Part shown: in pieces, positions 40,476-54,400 of the stretch | Layout: every line of letters begins with the position of its first letter | How positions within the stretch are numbered: the first letter of the stretch is position 1 | The notes under the pieces: generated by a model | What the model saw: only the letters and a program-made list of their open reading frames with translations | What the model was told of the DNA's origin: nothing | Databases searched by the model: none | Assembly: GCA_035048485.1 (NCBI GenBank) | Contig: CM068584.1 | Location: 67,270,179-67,334,178, forward strand | Origin: Pteria penguin | Taxonomy: Eukaryota > Mollusca > Bivalvia > Pterioida > Pteriidae | Length of the DNA: 64,000 nucleotides | Direction of reading: 5' to 3' | Made by a program: the position numbers and the translations under genes

Positions 40476-42440
40476 CTCTTCAGTTCAGTTAAATGATGTC
40501 TCTCAAGAAGGATTTTCTTTTGAAACAGAACCCAACAATTCTTTAACCAATCAGAAACTTTCGGCTACAGTGTATAAGCAATAAGTATAATGTTTGTTTA
40601 GTCATAGCCATTTGGTGCAATACTATACTGTATGTCACATTATAAACTCTTCACACAACCGTCTCGTTGATAATCGTGAACATGTTCTATAATTTCTAGT
40701 ATTTATTCGTAATGTGATAAAGTATAATCCTGTAGTGACAATTTTTGATTATTAAGAAAACTATCACATATGTTTAGAATAACTTAGAATAATAAAGTAT
40801 ATATCCCTCCTTTTATCCCAACTATGTAATAGAGGGCATTTTGAAAAATGAAATTCTGTAGAATCAGCTACTTCTCATATCAAAAATAACAAAATAAGAA
40901 GAAGTATTGTGCCGTTAAGATTTTAAGAGTTTAGATAATATAGAATCATTGAACTCACATGTGAAGGATGTATTAAGAAGGGAAGGAATCAAGACAAAAC
41001 GTGCCTCCACTCCTTCATTTTAAGGGTGTTTGTGTGTGCGTGTGTACGTATGCGTAGGTGATAGATAGGTATAATCATAAGTACTCGACTCCTGAATAAA
41101 CATGCATAATATATATATATAGCATATTTAACAAAAATAGCATATTTCAACGAGAGCACCACTGTAATAAGTACGTATTTAAGCACAAGCTTGAGGTTAT
41201 GGCTTCCGCAGAATCTCCAACCTACTCTGCCGCATATAATCGCTACAATAATGCTAATCAAATTCTGCACAGAGGCCAGTTACTTGCGTATGTTCATCGC
41301 ACAATTCCAGGTTCAGTAACTTAGTATTATGAAGTGATGAATATTGTACCGTAGGATAACTATAACAGAGACATATATGTCCTGAGATTATTAACGTTCC
41401 TATAGGAGAACCCAACTCAGTAACGGAAGAAGAAGAAGAAGATACATTTCTCTGATTATTATGATACTAATCATTCAATGGTATTATTTCCTGACAAAGG
41501 AACTTCATTTTCGCATTCTTTTCATCCCCTCTTACCATTAATTCAAGCTTTTTGAATAATTTCCTTTTTTTTTAATTCAAATGGGCAAACGTGCGTGTTC
41601 TCTCTCATTCTGTCTTTTATACACTACCCGTTCTTCTCTTAAATTAATTTAAAAGATCAAAATGTTCGTGCTTTGTGATAATTCTAACTATCTATCGATA
41701 ATTTAACTAGAATTACTACAAATAATTTTCCATGTCACACACTGGGCATATAAAGCATTCAAAAAGGACAGAAAAAAGAGGAGTTACTGGTAGTCCTGAA
41801 CGTTGAATTTCGTATCATCTCGTTACGTATCATTAACGAGGCCGTTCTGGGTAAAAATATCTCAAAATCTACAATAGGAAAATTGATCATTTTTTCGTCA
41901 GTGATCATGAAATGCTAAATAAAAATAATTTTCAGAGAATTGTAGAAAAATTCACCGCTTGGTTCAATTTTGGGGAGAATCTCAAAAAACACTATTTTTA
42001 ATGTTTTGAAATGTCGTAATCAGATATTATGGGAATTAATTTCGATATAGTAATGTTGGGTAGATACATTTCGGTTAAACTTTGCTGATTTTATAATTTG
42101 TTGATAATGGTTTTTTTTTAATATTATTAATGTTTTTAAGACGCCGACTATTTTAACGATTACGAAAGATCGGCATGCGCTAAAACTTGCGCAGCGCATT
42201 AAAACTCGTACCGAGAACGGATTCGTTAATTGAATATTTTTAATCTAAAAATGGTTGGAACACCCACCCATCGCTTGGCCCTCCGGTTTCTATGGGCGTG
42301 ACATTTGTTTAACGATTTTTGATCACAGGATGAAGGCTACTGTATTTACTATTCCCCTTTTTATACTGAACTGTATGACCGATCTTTTTTCATGAAGGTA
42401 GATTTGGTCCATCTCCAAGACGACATCGCACCCAACAGCA
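40476..42440. promoter_or_regulatory. Shared upstream region between sulfotransferase and SPAG16 (head to head)
   Basis: About 2 kb separates the two opposing ATG codons. It has no recognised exon. A TATATAT run is at about 41108. No clear RFX X-box was found for the ciliary gene. Bidirectional promoter activity is inferred from layout only. Confidence 0.4.
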
Positions 42441-42483
42441 ATGGCGTCTAACGAAATGGAAACGGAAAAGTTTTACCTCGAAA
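42441..42483 (+). CDS. SPAG16: SPAG16 exon 1 with start codon
   Basis: ATG in a CAGCAATGG context, reading MASNEMETEKFYLE, ends CGAAA/GTATCC in phase 1. It joins to give FYLEKEQITV, matching the YYLEQ-type start of vertebrate SPAG16. It is the first ATG after a stop-rich leader. Confidence 0.85.
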
Positions 42484-45400
42484 GTATCCTTAAAATATGC
42501 ATATATCATCAACAATTGCTTTTCTTACACATTTTGACTCAGAATAGAAATTCTTTATGAACGTATATGTGTAAATGTGGTTTATGTAGAATAACTGTCA
42601 ATCTTTGATGCAAAGTGACGGCAACTCAGCTCAGCTTTTCCTCTGACCAGTTGGGCAAAGTTGTAGAACTGCAGATCAACTATAGGCCTATAGATGGAGA
42701 TCTGTTTGTGCACATCAGATAATCCAATAAATGTTGATGATATTAGTTTTTCTAATACCACAAATTTTATTGCATTGGTTTTCTTTTGAGATATATGCAT
42801 GCAGAAAATCTTGAAATATAAAATAAGAATAAGTACATAATAACCAATAAAGAAGAGCTACATCGATTCTCGAAGTTAACATAACATCACTGTTTACCCT
42901 TACAGAAAAGAAATCCATTGAATTACCATTGAAAGTCTTGTTCTTTTCGAACCATTGGTAAACCATTGAAAAACCAGTTCACTTTATTAAAGTACTTTTA
43001 CCTTTATAATCATTACTGATAAAAACCATTGATTTACCAGTTATTATTGAAAACCCATTCAACGACCATTGCTTGACCATTGAAATACCATTGAAAATGA
43101 ATACTTATGCAAATGAGCTAAGACCATTGTTTTGTGACCTCATTTAACTGATATATCAATGGTAAAGTAATGTATTTCACAATGCTTTTAATACCATTGA
43201 TTTCCCAGTTATCTTAACACGTAATAACTGTTTTATTCCAGTTTTATGACATCACATTTAACTGTATTCTCAATGGGAAAATAATGGTTTTAATTAGTGA
43301 GGGGGGGGGGTTTACAGTTTGCCCTTTCCCTCCCCTTTTCCTGCTTCGTATAACCTCTTTGTCCCTTTCTCCCTTTTACTGTCTGCACCCGGCCTCTCAT
43401 AATTTACTAAGCCAGCCTGCTTCACTAATAAAGTGATTGGTCTATTAGTCAAGTAGTTCTGTAACCAAAGCTCTAAATTTCTTTGTGACTCGTAAAGCAA
43501 ATTAGAGAGAAACCATGGGAAATAATCGTAGTGTGACATAAAACAAGAATCAAACAAAAATATCAATTTATTAGTATCTGAATCAAAACAACATCTGTTT
43601 CAGCTTTAGTTTGATTGATTTATCATATGAATATTTCTTATATACTATAACTAATTAATGAAAATTGTTGATTTAAGTATAGGCTTTTCATGCGCACATG
43701 GCACAGATTATTGTATATAAATTCCCATGCAGTATATACTATCCATAAAGAATTTCCGTATTCATTAGGCATTAACTGGTTCCAACTTCCAGTATCCATT
43801 AAGAATTTCCAGTATCCACAAATGAACATCAGTATCCAAATTCACAGTAAATCCCTAAGAATTCACAATATCCATAAGAATTCACAGTATCCATGATGAA
43901 GGTGTCATCACATAAAAGTATGTGTTGTATCTTGACTAATATACAATGGATGTCGATGTTAATATACTCGCATATTCACATAATTAAAAGCACAAAACTT
44001 TCCTTTATTCTCCATGCAAGGTTTCGTATATACATGTTTTCGATTAAATGCATATTTTACACATTTTTCACATGTTTAGTTACTTAAACTGTTGCATTAA
44101 CTGCTTTGTGACGAATGTTTCCTTTTGTATTCTGCACTATCGTGTTAAATGTCATTGGCTGAAGTTGATTTAAATTCCTAGTTTTAGGAATTTGGAAAAC
44201 GCATACTCTAAAAACATAAAACAAATTTGTAATTACAGTTTATTACACTTTACAATCTATATACTAGAGCAAATCGTACAAGTATATATAGTTCTAAAAT
44301 GGCAGGCATTTTATTTTTCAGACAACGTGTTGAATGCAGTCCACGCTAAACATCGAGAGTGATAATGATAATCAGTGAAGGAACATGCGTGTACTAGCCT
44401 CGTGTATTTGTGATTCGCCTTTCTGAAAAAGCGCTCTCTCACAAGTGCAAGTTGCGTGTTATCGCACGCATTTTACCCTATGGTCTTCGTTTTGACGGAG
44501 ATTATCTATTAGTTTGGGAATGTAACAAACGAATTTGTCCAGAACTTGATACTGCATGGTCATCACTTATCACTGTAACACTTGTTAATACAATAGTAGG
44601 TATGAAATGTAAAGCATGCAATCTTTCGCTTAAACGATCTAGATCTGGGGCGATATCATACTTTTACGACTTATATTAGCCTCTCATCAGATCATCAGAT
44701 AGCGTTGTGGAATAAGAACATGAATTCTGTGAAATGATTAGATGTCATAAACGGTGGCGGATCCAGGATGTTTGAAAAAGGGGGGGGGGGGGCACAAAGT
44801 CAAACTACTTATTCATTTTGGGTGCCAAATCTGGGATTTTTACTTGTAAATTTGAGGCGAAAGGAGGGCCCCCTTCTAAATCCGCCACTGATAAAGATAA
44901 AAAAAAATTATGGAATTTTACGATTTAAAGATAATGGCTTCTTAAGTGATGAGCAGTTGAACCCAGCATAGAGCCTGTTTATTTAATCGTTAAAAGGCAA
45001 AACTTCTCGTTATATGGAGTATATTGGACTTCTTCTGCAGGTAAACCAATAATGTGTACAGGTCATTCTTTGAGACTTTTTTATTACAAAGGGGAGGACT
45101 ATATAAGTAAATATATGTTGCTATTTGCATTTGCTGCCTTCCTGCTGGAGCACTGGTTAATAATTCTAACCAATTTAATTTTATATTTGCTGGCACTGTT
45201 TACATAGAGGTGAAATATGTACACATTACACAGGCATATTAGTTTCACACATCTTCCTTTAACTGAAAATAGCCCCTAGGGACTGTCGCGGATGAGAGAT
45301 ATTATGTAATTCAAAGTACAGCGGAAGCTGTATACAATGCGAAACTTGGTAGAACAAAATACACGGTTAACGACCGCAAAGAAAAATTTTAGTTGCTTTA

Positions 45401-48400
45401 TAGATAATATGCATACGTCCCGCTATCAAAAGCGAAACGAATATATGTGCGTCAGCAATGTAAATGTAGGCCTATGTTTCCAGATCTCTTGACTTCCTAG
45501 ATCTCTTTACTTCATTCCCATATCAAACATTCTTAATGTAAATAACCTTGTCAATGTGAATATTACAATCAATGTTTATCTATAATGATTATCAAATAGA
45601 TATGATAGAGACTGATTCAATCTAATTTTGTATCTCAACAGAAATGCAATATGCACATTATACATGAACATAAATATATATGTTTTCTATAATAGCTATG
45701 TACTAGCTTGAACCATTGAAATTGAAATAACTGTTTCTGAAAATAAATGGAAAATCAAGGGAAATAAAAGCATTGAGATGTAAGTTATCTAGAAAACTGT
45801 TTTTTCAATGGAGCATACAAGCCATTAAATACATGGTTTACAGAAAACTGGAGTTTCAATGGCACTGAAATAACTGACTTGGACGAATTCTATTTAAAAT
45901 AACTGCAGAAATAATGGTATTTCAATGAAAACTGGAAAAACACTGAATTTTCAATGTAAGATCAATGGGAAAAATCCAGTTATTTTGTCTAAGGGTATAT
46001 TCGTCAAGGCAGATACCAAAGGAGTCTGGTTAAGGACACTTGGGATAAACTCGGGTTATATTGTAAGCAACAATACAACTACTGTTCGCGCCACTCACTT
46101 TGTAAACCGAAAAATCTGGATTTTCACTTACTTATTTTTAAAATAGTTTTACAAAATTAATATCAATCAACAGATCTTGTTTAGTCGCAACTTTTGGTGT
46201 ATGTTATATGTTTCTACGAAGAAGCATTCATATTTTATAGGGAAAAAATCATTTTAGATAGGGCGTTTTCTACGTTAATTTTGACGTGACGTCGCCGATG
46301 TTTAACATTGAGTCTATGGGAAACTTGGCGACGTCACGTCAAAATTTAACATGTAAATCGCCCTATCTAAAATTGATTTTTTCTATAAAATATGAACGCT
46401 TCTTTATACAAACATCTATCGAATGGTTTTGCCTTTTTGAAATTATTCTGAAGATGAATAACTGAAAATCCAGATTTTCCAGTTTCCAGAGTGAGTGGCG
46501 CGGACAGTACATTCTTTATACCGTTATACATGTACCAAAGACCTGTCATGTAATGACAATCTAATGCAGTGCCTTTTTTACTTTTTTTCAAAGGTGCCTG
46601 TGCCTTTTCAATAAGGAAAATCAGCGACAAAATCTATAAAATTGGGAAAATTTTGGAAACATTTTATTTCAAAGATTGTAAATGTAATAAGCTGTATCTC
46701 TCGTAAAAACATTTTAATAATTCTTAAAGGTACCATGAGAAATAAAACGGCTTGCATGGCATTAATTCGCTCTTCAAACTAATTAAGTTCCAAAAGATCT
46801 GGCCATGATCCAATTGGGAATTTTAGATCAAGTTTTTAGGAAATATTGACAAAATTGCACATTATTTGGGAAGGGGCCGAATTTCAGCCCCAGTATCCAC
46901 CTAAAAAATCACTTAATGTCGCATGATCTTCATCAGGTCTTTGATGGCTAATAAATCATCATCTAACTCCACCACCTAGTTCTAGGATCATACAACACAA
47001 GGCTTCATCATGCACATAACGATTACAGTATTACCAGTACTTTATTTAGAATGTTAAGATCGACATGTAAAGATTTAATTGTGATTTTCAGGATTTTTCT
47101 GATAGAATAATTGACTTAAATTCTCTGTCATGTGTTTCAAGGGATCTTAAATCAGTAATTCAAATATTTCAAATAGTTGTTTTATATTAATGCTTTGTAT
47201 ATACATTGTATGGCAGGCATGGCAATATTCTTTAATTCATGACCAAACTGGGTTAGCATCTCTAACCCCTTGTCATTGTGTGCATGTGGATGCTCTAACT
47301 ATGTCCCAGTTTACCATAGTCCCTAGTAATTATAATACTTCAGTCTAGGCCTTGAATGTGAAGATTTTAGATTTCCTCCTTTGTTTGTCTTAACTCTGTT
47401 AACAGAGGAGCAGATCACTGTTGATTCTGATGATGAATATCAGTATGAGGAAGTCCCATTGGATGAAGAGTTTGTCACTCAAGGTAAATATAAAATATAT
47501 TGAAATAAGATACATGAAGAATAATTTGGTTGTCCATGGACATCCAATGTGCAGTTATTTTCCACACCGTAGTTTACTGCAGAGGATCTGATGTTAATTT
47601 CCCAGTTTGAAAAAATTGCTAGAAATTAGAGATTTTGAAATTATACGCAAGACAAGAACATGTGTATGATGTGGATTACAACTGAAGTTTGGTACAAGTG
47701 TCAGCAAAACATGACCTCAATGAGGGTTGCGTCAGACTTTTAACGGAGATAAATATGGTATAGGAAGCATAATAAGGTCTGAGGTATTAACAACTGAAAT
47801 TTGATGTACTTTATTCTCTTGATGAGTTTCCTGCACTTTAAGGACTATTATTGGTAAAGTATAATTTTCTCAGAAATGCTTTTTGCATTTAGATATTGAG
47901 GAGGACTTGGACATTGCTGTGAGGACAATAAGAGAGGCAGAAGAGGATGTCTTGGCAACAGTAAGTTTTATTCTTTTATTAGTTTACATTCACAGAATTT
48001 TTCTCATGTATAAAAGGCTTGAATAAATTTGTCAATTAATTTCTTGTCTTAAACATAACTTAAGGCCTTCATAAATTTTATCAGTTTATTAGTCGTTGTA
48101 ATTTATAATTGTGTGTTTGTAAAATCAATTATAAAAATGTTCTTAATTTACATAGGCCAGAAAAGAAGGCTTACCCAAAGCCACGGTTACCCAGCGGCCA
48201 GAAGTTGTGGATGATTTTGTCCGAAATTTTCTAGTGCGTATGGGCATGAATAGAACACTAGACAGCTTCCAAACAGAATGGTAAATTACATACTTGATAT
48301 ATATCACTGACATATAAATCAGTAGGCAAATTACAAACAAAATTAATATTATTGTTTACAAACATGGAATTTTATTATTGAAATGACTAAATTGGTAGCC

Positions 48401-51400
48401 AGTCATATGGCAGTCTTACATAGAAATTAAGCTTTGAATACTCTTCTACTTTATATAATGTTAAAGAATATGATCTATGATTGGAAACATAATGCCGAAG
48501 GCCTTCAGGTGCATGTTTCCATTTTCTTTGCTGCAAGATCGAGTTACTCCCCAGTGAATTATATAAATTGTTAAGATGCACAAAAGCCTGGGCTCAGAAA
48601 AAAAACAAGTACAATAGAATATGTTAAAAGTAGAATAGAATAAGGGTGAGATTGGAAACATTCACTGGAACATGGACCACTATAATATGATAACAATTAT
48701 ATCCAATTATGATTGTCCTTATAAATATGTTTCAAAAGTGTGTACTTGTAGTATTCTCATCATTAATATGTCTTATTCATCAGGTATGAACTGCAGCAGA
48801 GAGGTTTACTTAAAGAGGAAGATGTCGGTGTCGTCCCGGATATCTACAGCCGTAACCAAGGTCTGGACCATGAGGTCAAATTCCTACAGCAGGAGGTCCA
48901 GAAATACAGAGATGCTGCAATGTAAGTTATGCATTGTTGTATTTTTCCTTGTAATATAAAGCTGCAGGTTTTGAGAAGTGCAATAGTTCTGTTATGAACC
49001 AGATAATTTACCCCTCCCCCCCTTTCCCCAAATTCCAGTATCTCATCATCTCATCACAGCTTCATTATGACTAATCCACTCACTTACTACCAAACAAGTT
49101 TGCAAGTTAGCTGTACACTGCTAGCCACACACTTAGTAACTTTAATGCATTAGGTTAGTCAAGTCATACTTGAATGACCCCATTTTGCTGATACATTATA
49201 TACCATAATGGACATTGTTGTAGAGATATGTTTACTATATGTTCTAAGAAAGAACTACACTCTATATATGTACCTACATTTCTGGTATCTGATTGCAAAA
49301 TAAAATAAACAGATACCTAAAGTCTACTTGATTACATGACATCATTACTCCTAGGCTGTGCTAGTAGATTTTGTTTTCATCTTAAATCCTGCCAGCTAGT
49401 AAAGAGGAAAAGTTAAATTTCCTGAATTGGAGGTTATGTAGTATTATTTTACAGTATGAAATATATATTCGTATAGAAAAAATTTCCAGGTTTGGTTATG
49501 TATTATGTATTTGTAAAATTCAAGACCCTGCTTTACAAAGCAATCCATAAATACTCAGTAACCCTAAAGTCCTCTTAAATCAGATTAATAAGAAACATAG
49601 ATGTTTTCAGAAACAATTATTAAAAGGTATTATAAAAAGCATAACCTCCGCTACCAAACTTGTGGCTTATACACCCAAACATTAACATACTCATTGATGT
49701 ATGTAGATTTAATGAATACTCATTCTAGTTTGTTGTTGTTATTAGGAAAGCCAAGGAGACGTATGTAAAGCTGAGGAAGGAGAGAGACTATCATAGGATG
49801 CACCACAAACGTGTGGTGCAGGAGAAAAACAAACTCATCAACGATATTAAAAGGTCAGTCATAACTTTAGTACATAAAGGTTAAAAGTATTTGAATTGAA
49901 TGTTATCCTCATATCTTACACTGTTCATTACACTGTTCATTACACTGTTCATTACTGTTCATTCTTTGGATAAACAACTGCATTTTATGGACTCATTATC
50001 AAGATTGTTAGCACCCCACCGGTAAAACCATAATGAGCTGTAGGTTTCCACTCCATCTGTCGGAGACACTTTGGTTTTCCAAACTTTTTTTGACAGCCAT
50101 GGAAGTTGTTGATTTGAAATTTGGTATATAGCTTTGTATCAGTGAGTTACAGATCATGTTGAAGTTTGGTCATGAGTTAAGGCCCTTGGACTTAGTAATT
50201 TCAGAGATTTCATGGAAAACGGTGGGGGATATGTATTGCTCCAGCAATACTCAATATAGTTGCTTATTATACACCCCAGATGTTATATACTGAGTGTTGG
50301 TTTTATACAGACTGAAGAGACACTATGCCCAGTATGAACCTACTCTACAACAACTGAAGAAGAAATATGAAGTGGCCATGAAGGAGAAAATGTTATCCAA
50401 GCTAGAGAAGGATCGAGCCATAGGTCAGGTGTCTGGTCTGCAAAGCACGCTCAAAAGTATGGAGACCTTCAAAGGTGGTTCTGCCAAGGCATTCAGCACT
50501 CAAGGTATCAGCCGTTACTATTATGTATATAGAACTATATCTTTAAGCTAATATTATGTGAATCTATAGATAAAACATGAAATAAGTTAAAGATAGGTAA
50601 ATATAGGTAAATATATCAGTGTATATTATTAACAAACTATAATAAAAATTTAATTGTCTTTAAACAGCAGTGTTTCATCATGCTCATCTCACCTTTTTCA
50701 CTGTGAAGAAATATGTTGCTTATTAAGTATGACCAACTTTGCTTCTTGGTCCTGTCGGTGGGTCGTTGATGTATTGTGTTTCCAATGAGACAGTCAAACA
50801 TAAGAAATCCATAACAGCTGTGGATGACTCCAGTGTAATGTATCAAACTGATACTGTTACCCTAAAAGACAATATACAGTACAGTCTGGTGGAACTTAAT
50901 TTGCCCACTGGTCACAGTGGGCATTTTTAGAGTGGGCATTAAAAATGGCCACTGGACACAGTGGACATTCTTGTAAGAGCCAGTTGGAATTAACATACAG
51001 GTAAATGGACAACTTGATAGCTCAGGTAAATGTCCACTACTATTGCCCACTGAAATTTCAGGTTGACTGCCCACTGTGGACATGCAGTGGGCATTCAAAG
51101 TTCCACCCGTACTGTAGTGAATTAACAAAATATAGTGAAATATATGATATTTTGTGATATGAGGGTTTATTATGTTTATGTTTGCTGAGTTAATACAGTG
51201 ATATTATATAAATATGTATCAGGTGCCCAGAGGTCAAGTGGACAGAGGATGAACTGGGAAAGAGATGAACAAGGGCGTGGACCGACCCAGAGACTGCTGG
51301 CACAGGAGAGAATGAAGGCAATGTCTGGCGATATACAAGACTTACCAGAAAATTATAAAAGACATCCAAATGTAGGTACACATAGTGGGCTGCAAAATAT

Positions 51401-54400
51401 ACATTGATTGGTAGAGAGAGATGGTGACAGGGTCAATCCTTGCACAATGTTTGAACCTTGATAAATACTAATTTGTGGGTTAGGATGTAATGTTTATACT
51501 CACCACTAGTACTTACTTATATGAGTAAGAGTCCATAGGAACTATTAAAGTGCTTGGTCCAGTGGTATAATTACAGTCGAACTTCGATAACTCGAAGTGC
51601 TTGGGACCTACGAAATCACTTCGAGTTTTGGTAGGTTCGAGTTATGGAAATTGCGGAAATTCGCAGGAAAAATTAGAAGGGGAAAGATCAATCTTTATTA
51701 CCTACGTACTTTTTGTACTACTGTAATACTAGAGATAGCATAAAGACGATATAACATTCTCAATTTATTTGATTTAAATGTAGGTGATGTCAAATATCAT
51801 CTAAGTATTTAATAAAACTAATTAAAATTTATAACATGGAGATCTGTGCTTACAAAACCATTCTGTCGGCTTTGACACTGATTAAGGATGTCGGGGGCTT
51901 GCCTCAATATTTTAACGTTTATATTAACTGTTTAACATTTGCTGCTTGTAAATTCAAGACAATTTTCACCATTAGCAGTTTTTAAAAACCTTCTTTCATA
52001 ATTATGGCAGTTAAAAGTAAAATAAATCATCTATAGGTAATAACGATGATACCCTGATTGTTTAATTACTAACTGGGTCATATATATCTAATATAGATAT
52101 ATACGGCCCTGTTACTTATGGATGAAACATGTAATATACAATCCGTCAAGCTTAAACGCACACAACTGTGTAATTTTAATCGCTGTGTAAACAAGCCAAT
52201 TGCTTTCTATTGTGTTATTTTCTTCAAGTTTCCGATGGTAAGATGCTTCGAGTTTTCGACGGTGAAATTAAATACAAATTTGTCATTGGGACTTGAAAAA
52301 TACTTCGAGTTTTCAGGGGTATTCGAGTTTCAGAAATTTGAGTTTGAGAAGGCAAATAACAGTAAAATATTTTAAATGTTCTTGTGACTGTAGGATGACT
52401 GATTTTCCGAGGTTTTTGAGTTTTCGACGTTTGAGTTACAAAGTTCAACTGTATAATTACCAGATCTCTAACTTAATGACCTACATTTAAACTCAACTGT
52501 CTGCAAAGATTTTTCTCTGGTTATTTACTGTCTTCCCTATCTGTACTTTGGATGAACTATATATATACATTTTCATAAAAGAATTAATACTTTTTCCCCT
52601 TGGTTTGGTACATTTTCATGTAAGAAATCCTAAGCCTTTCTTCAGTTTGGTACATTTCTTAGAATATACTTATCAGGCCATGCATCAGGCAGGTTCTGTG
52701 ACAATGTATATGAAAGGATCTTAGACTGGCATTAAACATTAATATACAAACTAAGTAAGTACCATTCTTTACATAGCAGACCTACAATGGGGAATCAAAT
52801 TGGATAAAGCCCTTGATTCGCACATTTTAACGTTAAAGTTCAATTGAGTTCTGACAATTCATCTAATTTATATTGTTTATGTATCAGTAAGAATTTCTTC
52901 TTTATATATCTCATACATATTTTGTAGGATACAGAGTTTCCAGAGGACTTGGGTATAAACCCCCAACTGGCCCTGGTCAAGGCACCTACAGGTCATCTGG
53001 CTAGAAGTGGAGGTTTCAGACTCTCTAATACATTCCAAGCTCATTCTCATCCTATCAGCAAGTAGGTGTCTCCCAGTAACTCCTAGTGTCACTTAGGGCA
53101 GGCTTGGTGGTTAAGCGCTTGGCTTGCGGCGCCGACAATCCGGGTTCGATATCCGGGTTGCGCCACTATGTTTAAGAGGATGGTTACCTCCTGCTTCCAT
53201 GTGGCGATATAACTGAAAAATTGTTGAAAGCAACGTAAAACACCAATCAATCAACCAACCAACCTAGTGTCACTTCGTAGTGTCACATCCTAGTGTCTGT
53301 TAGAATATGCAAATATCTCCTGAACTGGTCAAGTGTCTTGATCATTTGACCATCTGCATTGACTTCTTCAGTGTATAAATGCCCGTTACATATAAATGCT
53401 CTTTTCAACAGTTAGAATTTAAATGAAGATATAAAGAATATGCAGTGGAAAATCAGGATTATGAATCATTGCTCACAAAATTTTTAGTTCACAAGAGCAA
53501 TATTTTATACAGAATTAATTGTTACCTTGATTTATCATGGATAAAAAATTTAAACATTATTGTTTACTTTGTGAGGAGGAGCAGATTTGTCTTAGAAATG
53601 CAGATCTATATCTGTTGTTAAATTTCAACTCATTGACACCATGACTTTTTTCGTTTTATTTTTATAACAGGGTTCAGAGTCATAAACTGAGAAAATAATT
53701 AAGTCCTGTTTCAAATCTTTCAGTTAAATGATGAATTTATAACTGTGATTTGGATTTTATTCAGTTTTTTTCTATTCATAAACAAAATCAAGCCATCATG
53801 CATAACGTTTGACAATGGAATAAATCAAAATATAAAATAATTGACTTTAACATTTTCTCAGTTTATGGCCGTGATTCCAAATCTTGTATTTCAAAATTGC
53901 TAATTGCTGATGAATTCATTAGAAGACCATTAAGTAATCGAGTTAGCTATGTATTCCACCTATATTATTTTGTGTTTTAGTGTTACCTTGCACCCACGTA
54001 AACAGATATTAGCAACAACAAGTGATGATCATACGTGGAAGATGTGGTCAGTGCCTAGTGGCGATATCATCATGACAGGGGAGGGACACACAGACTGGGT
54101 GTCAGACTGTGATTTCCATCCTTCGTACGTATAATTATCTCCAAATGTGACTCCTATTCCACAGAATACAATTACTACTGCACACAAAAATTTCTGTTTT
54201 ACCATTTTCATATAATTTTGTTTCCAAACATTTTAACTTGAAATCCACCCCAAGAGCTGACATGCCAGCATCTACCTTGATATTGAACTACAGTTTTAAC
54301 TGTCTCATCAGGAAGACACCAGCAAGACTCAACAGGATTCCAACCCTGAACCTTTGTACCCTGAGTCAAACACCTGACCTACTAGTGTGACACATTGCCT

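Noticed and set aside
42240..42440. RFX X-box for the SPAG16 promoter
   Set aside because: GTTTCTATGGGCGTGAC has some likeness but misses key positions of the second half-site. No better match was found.
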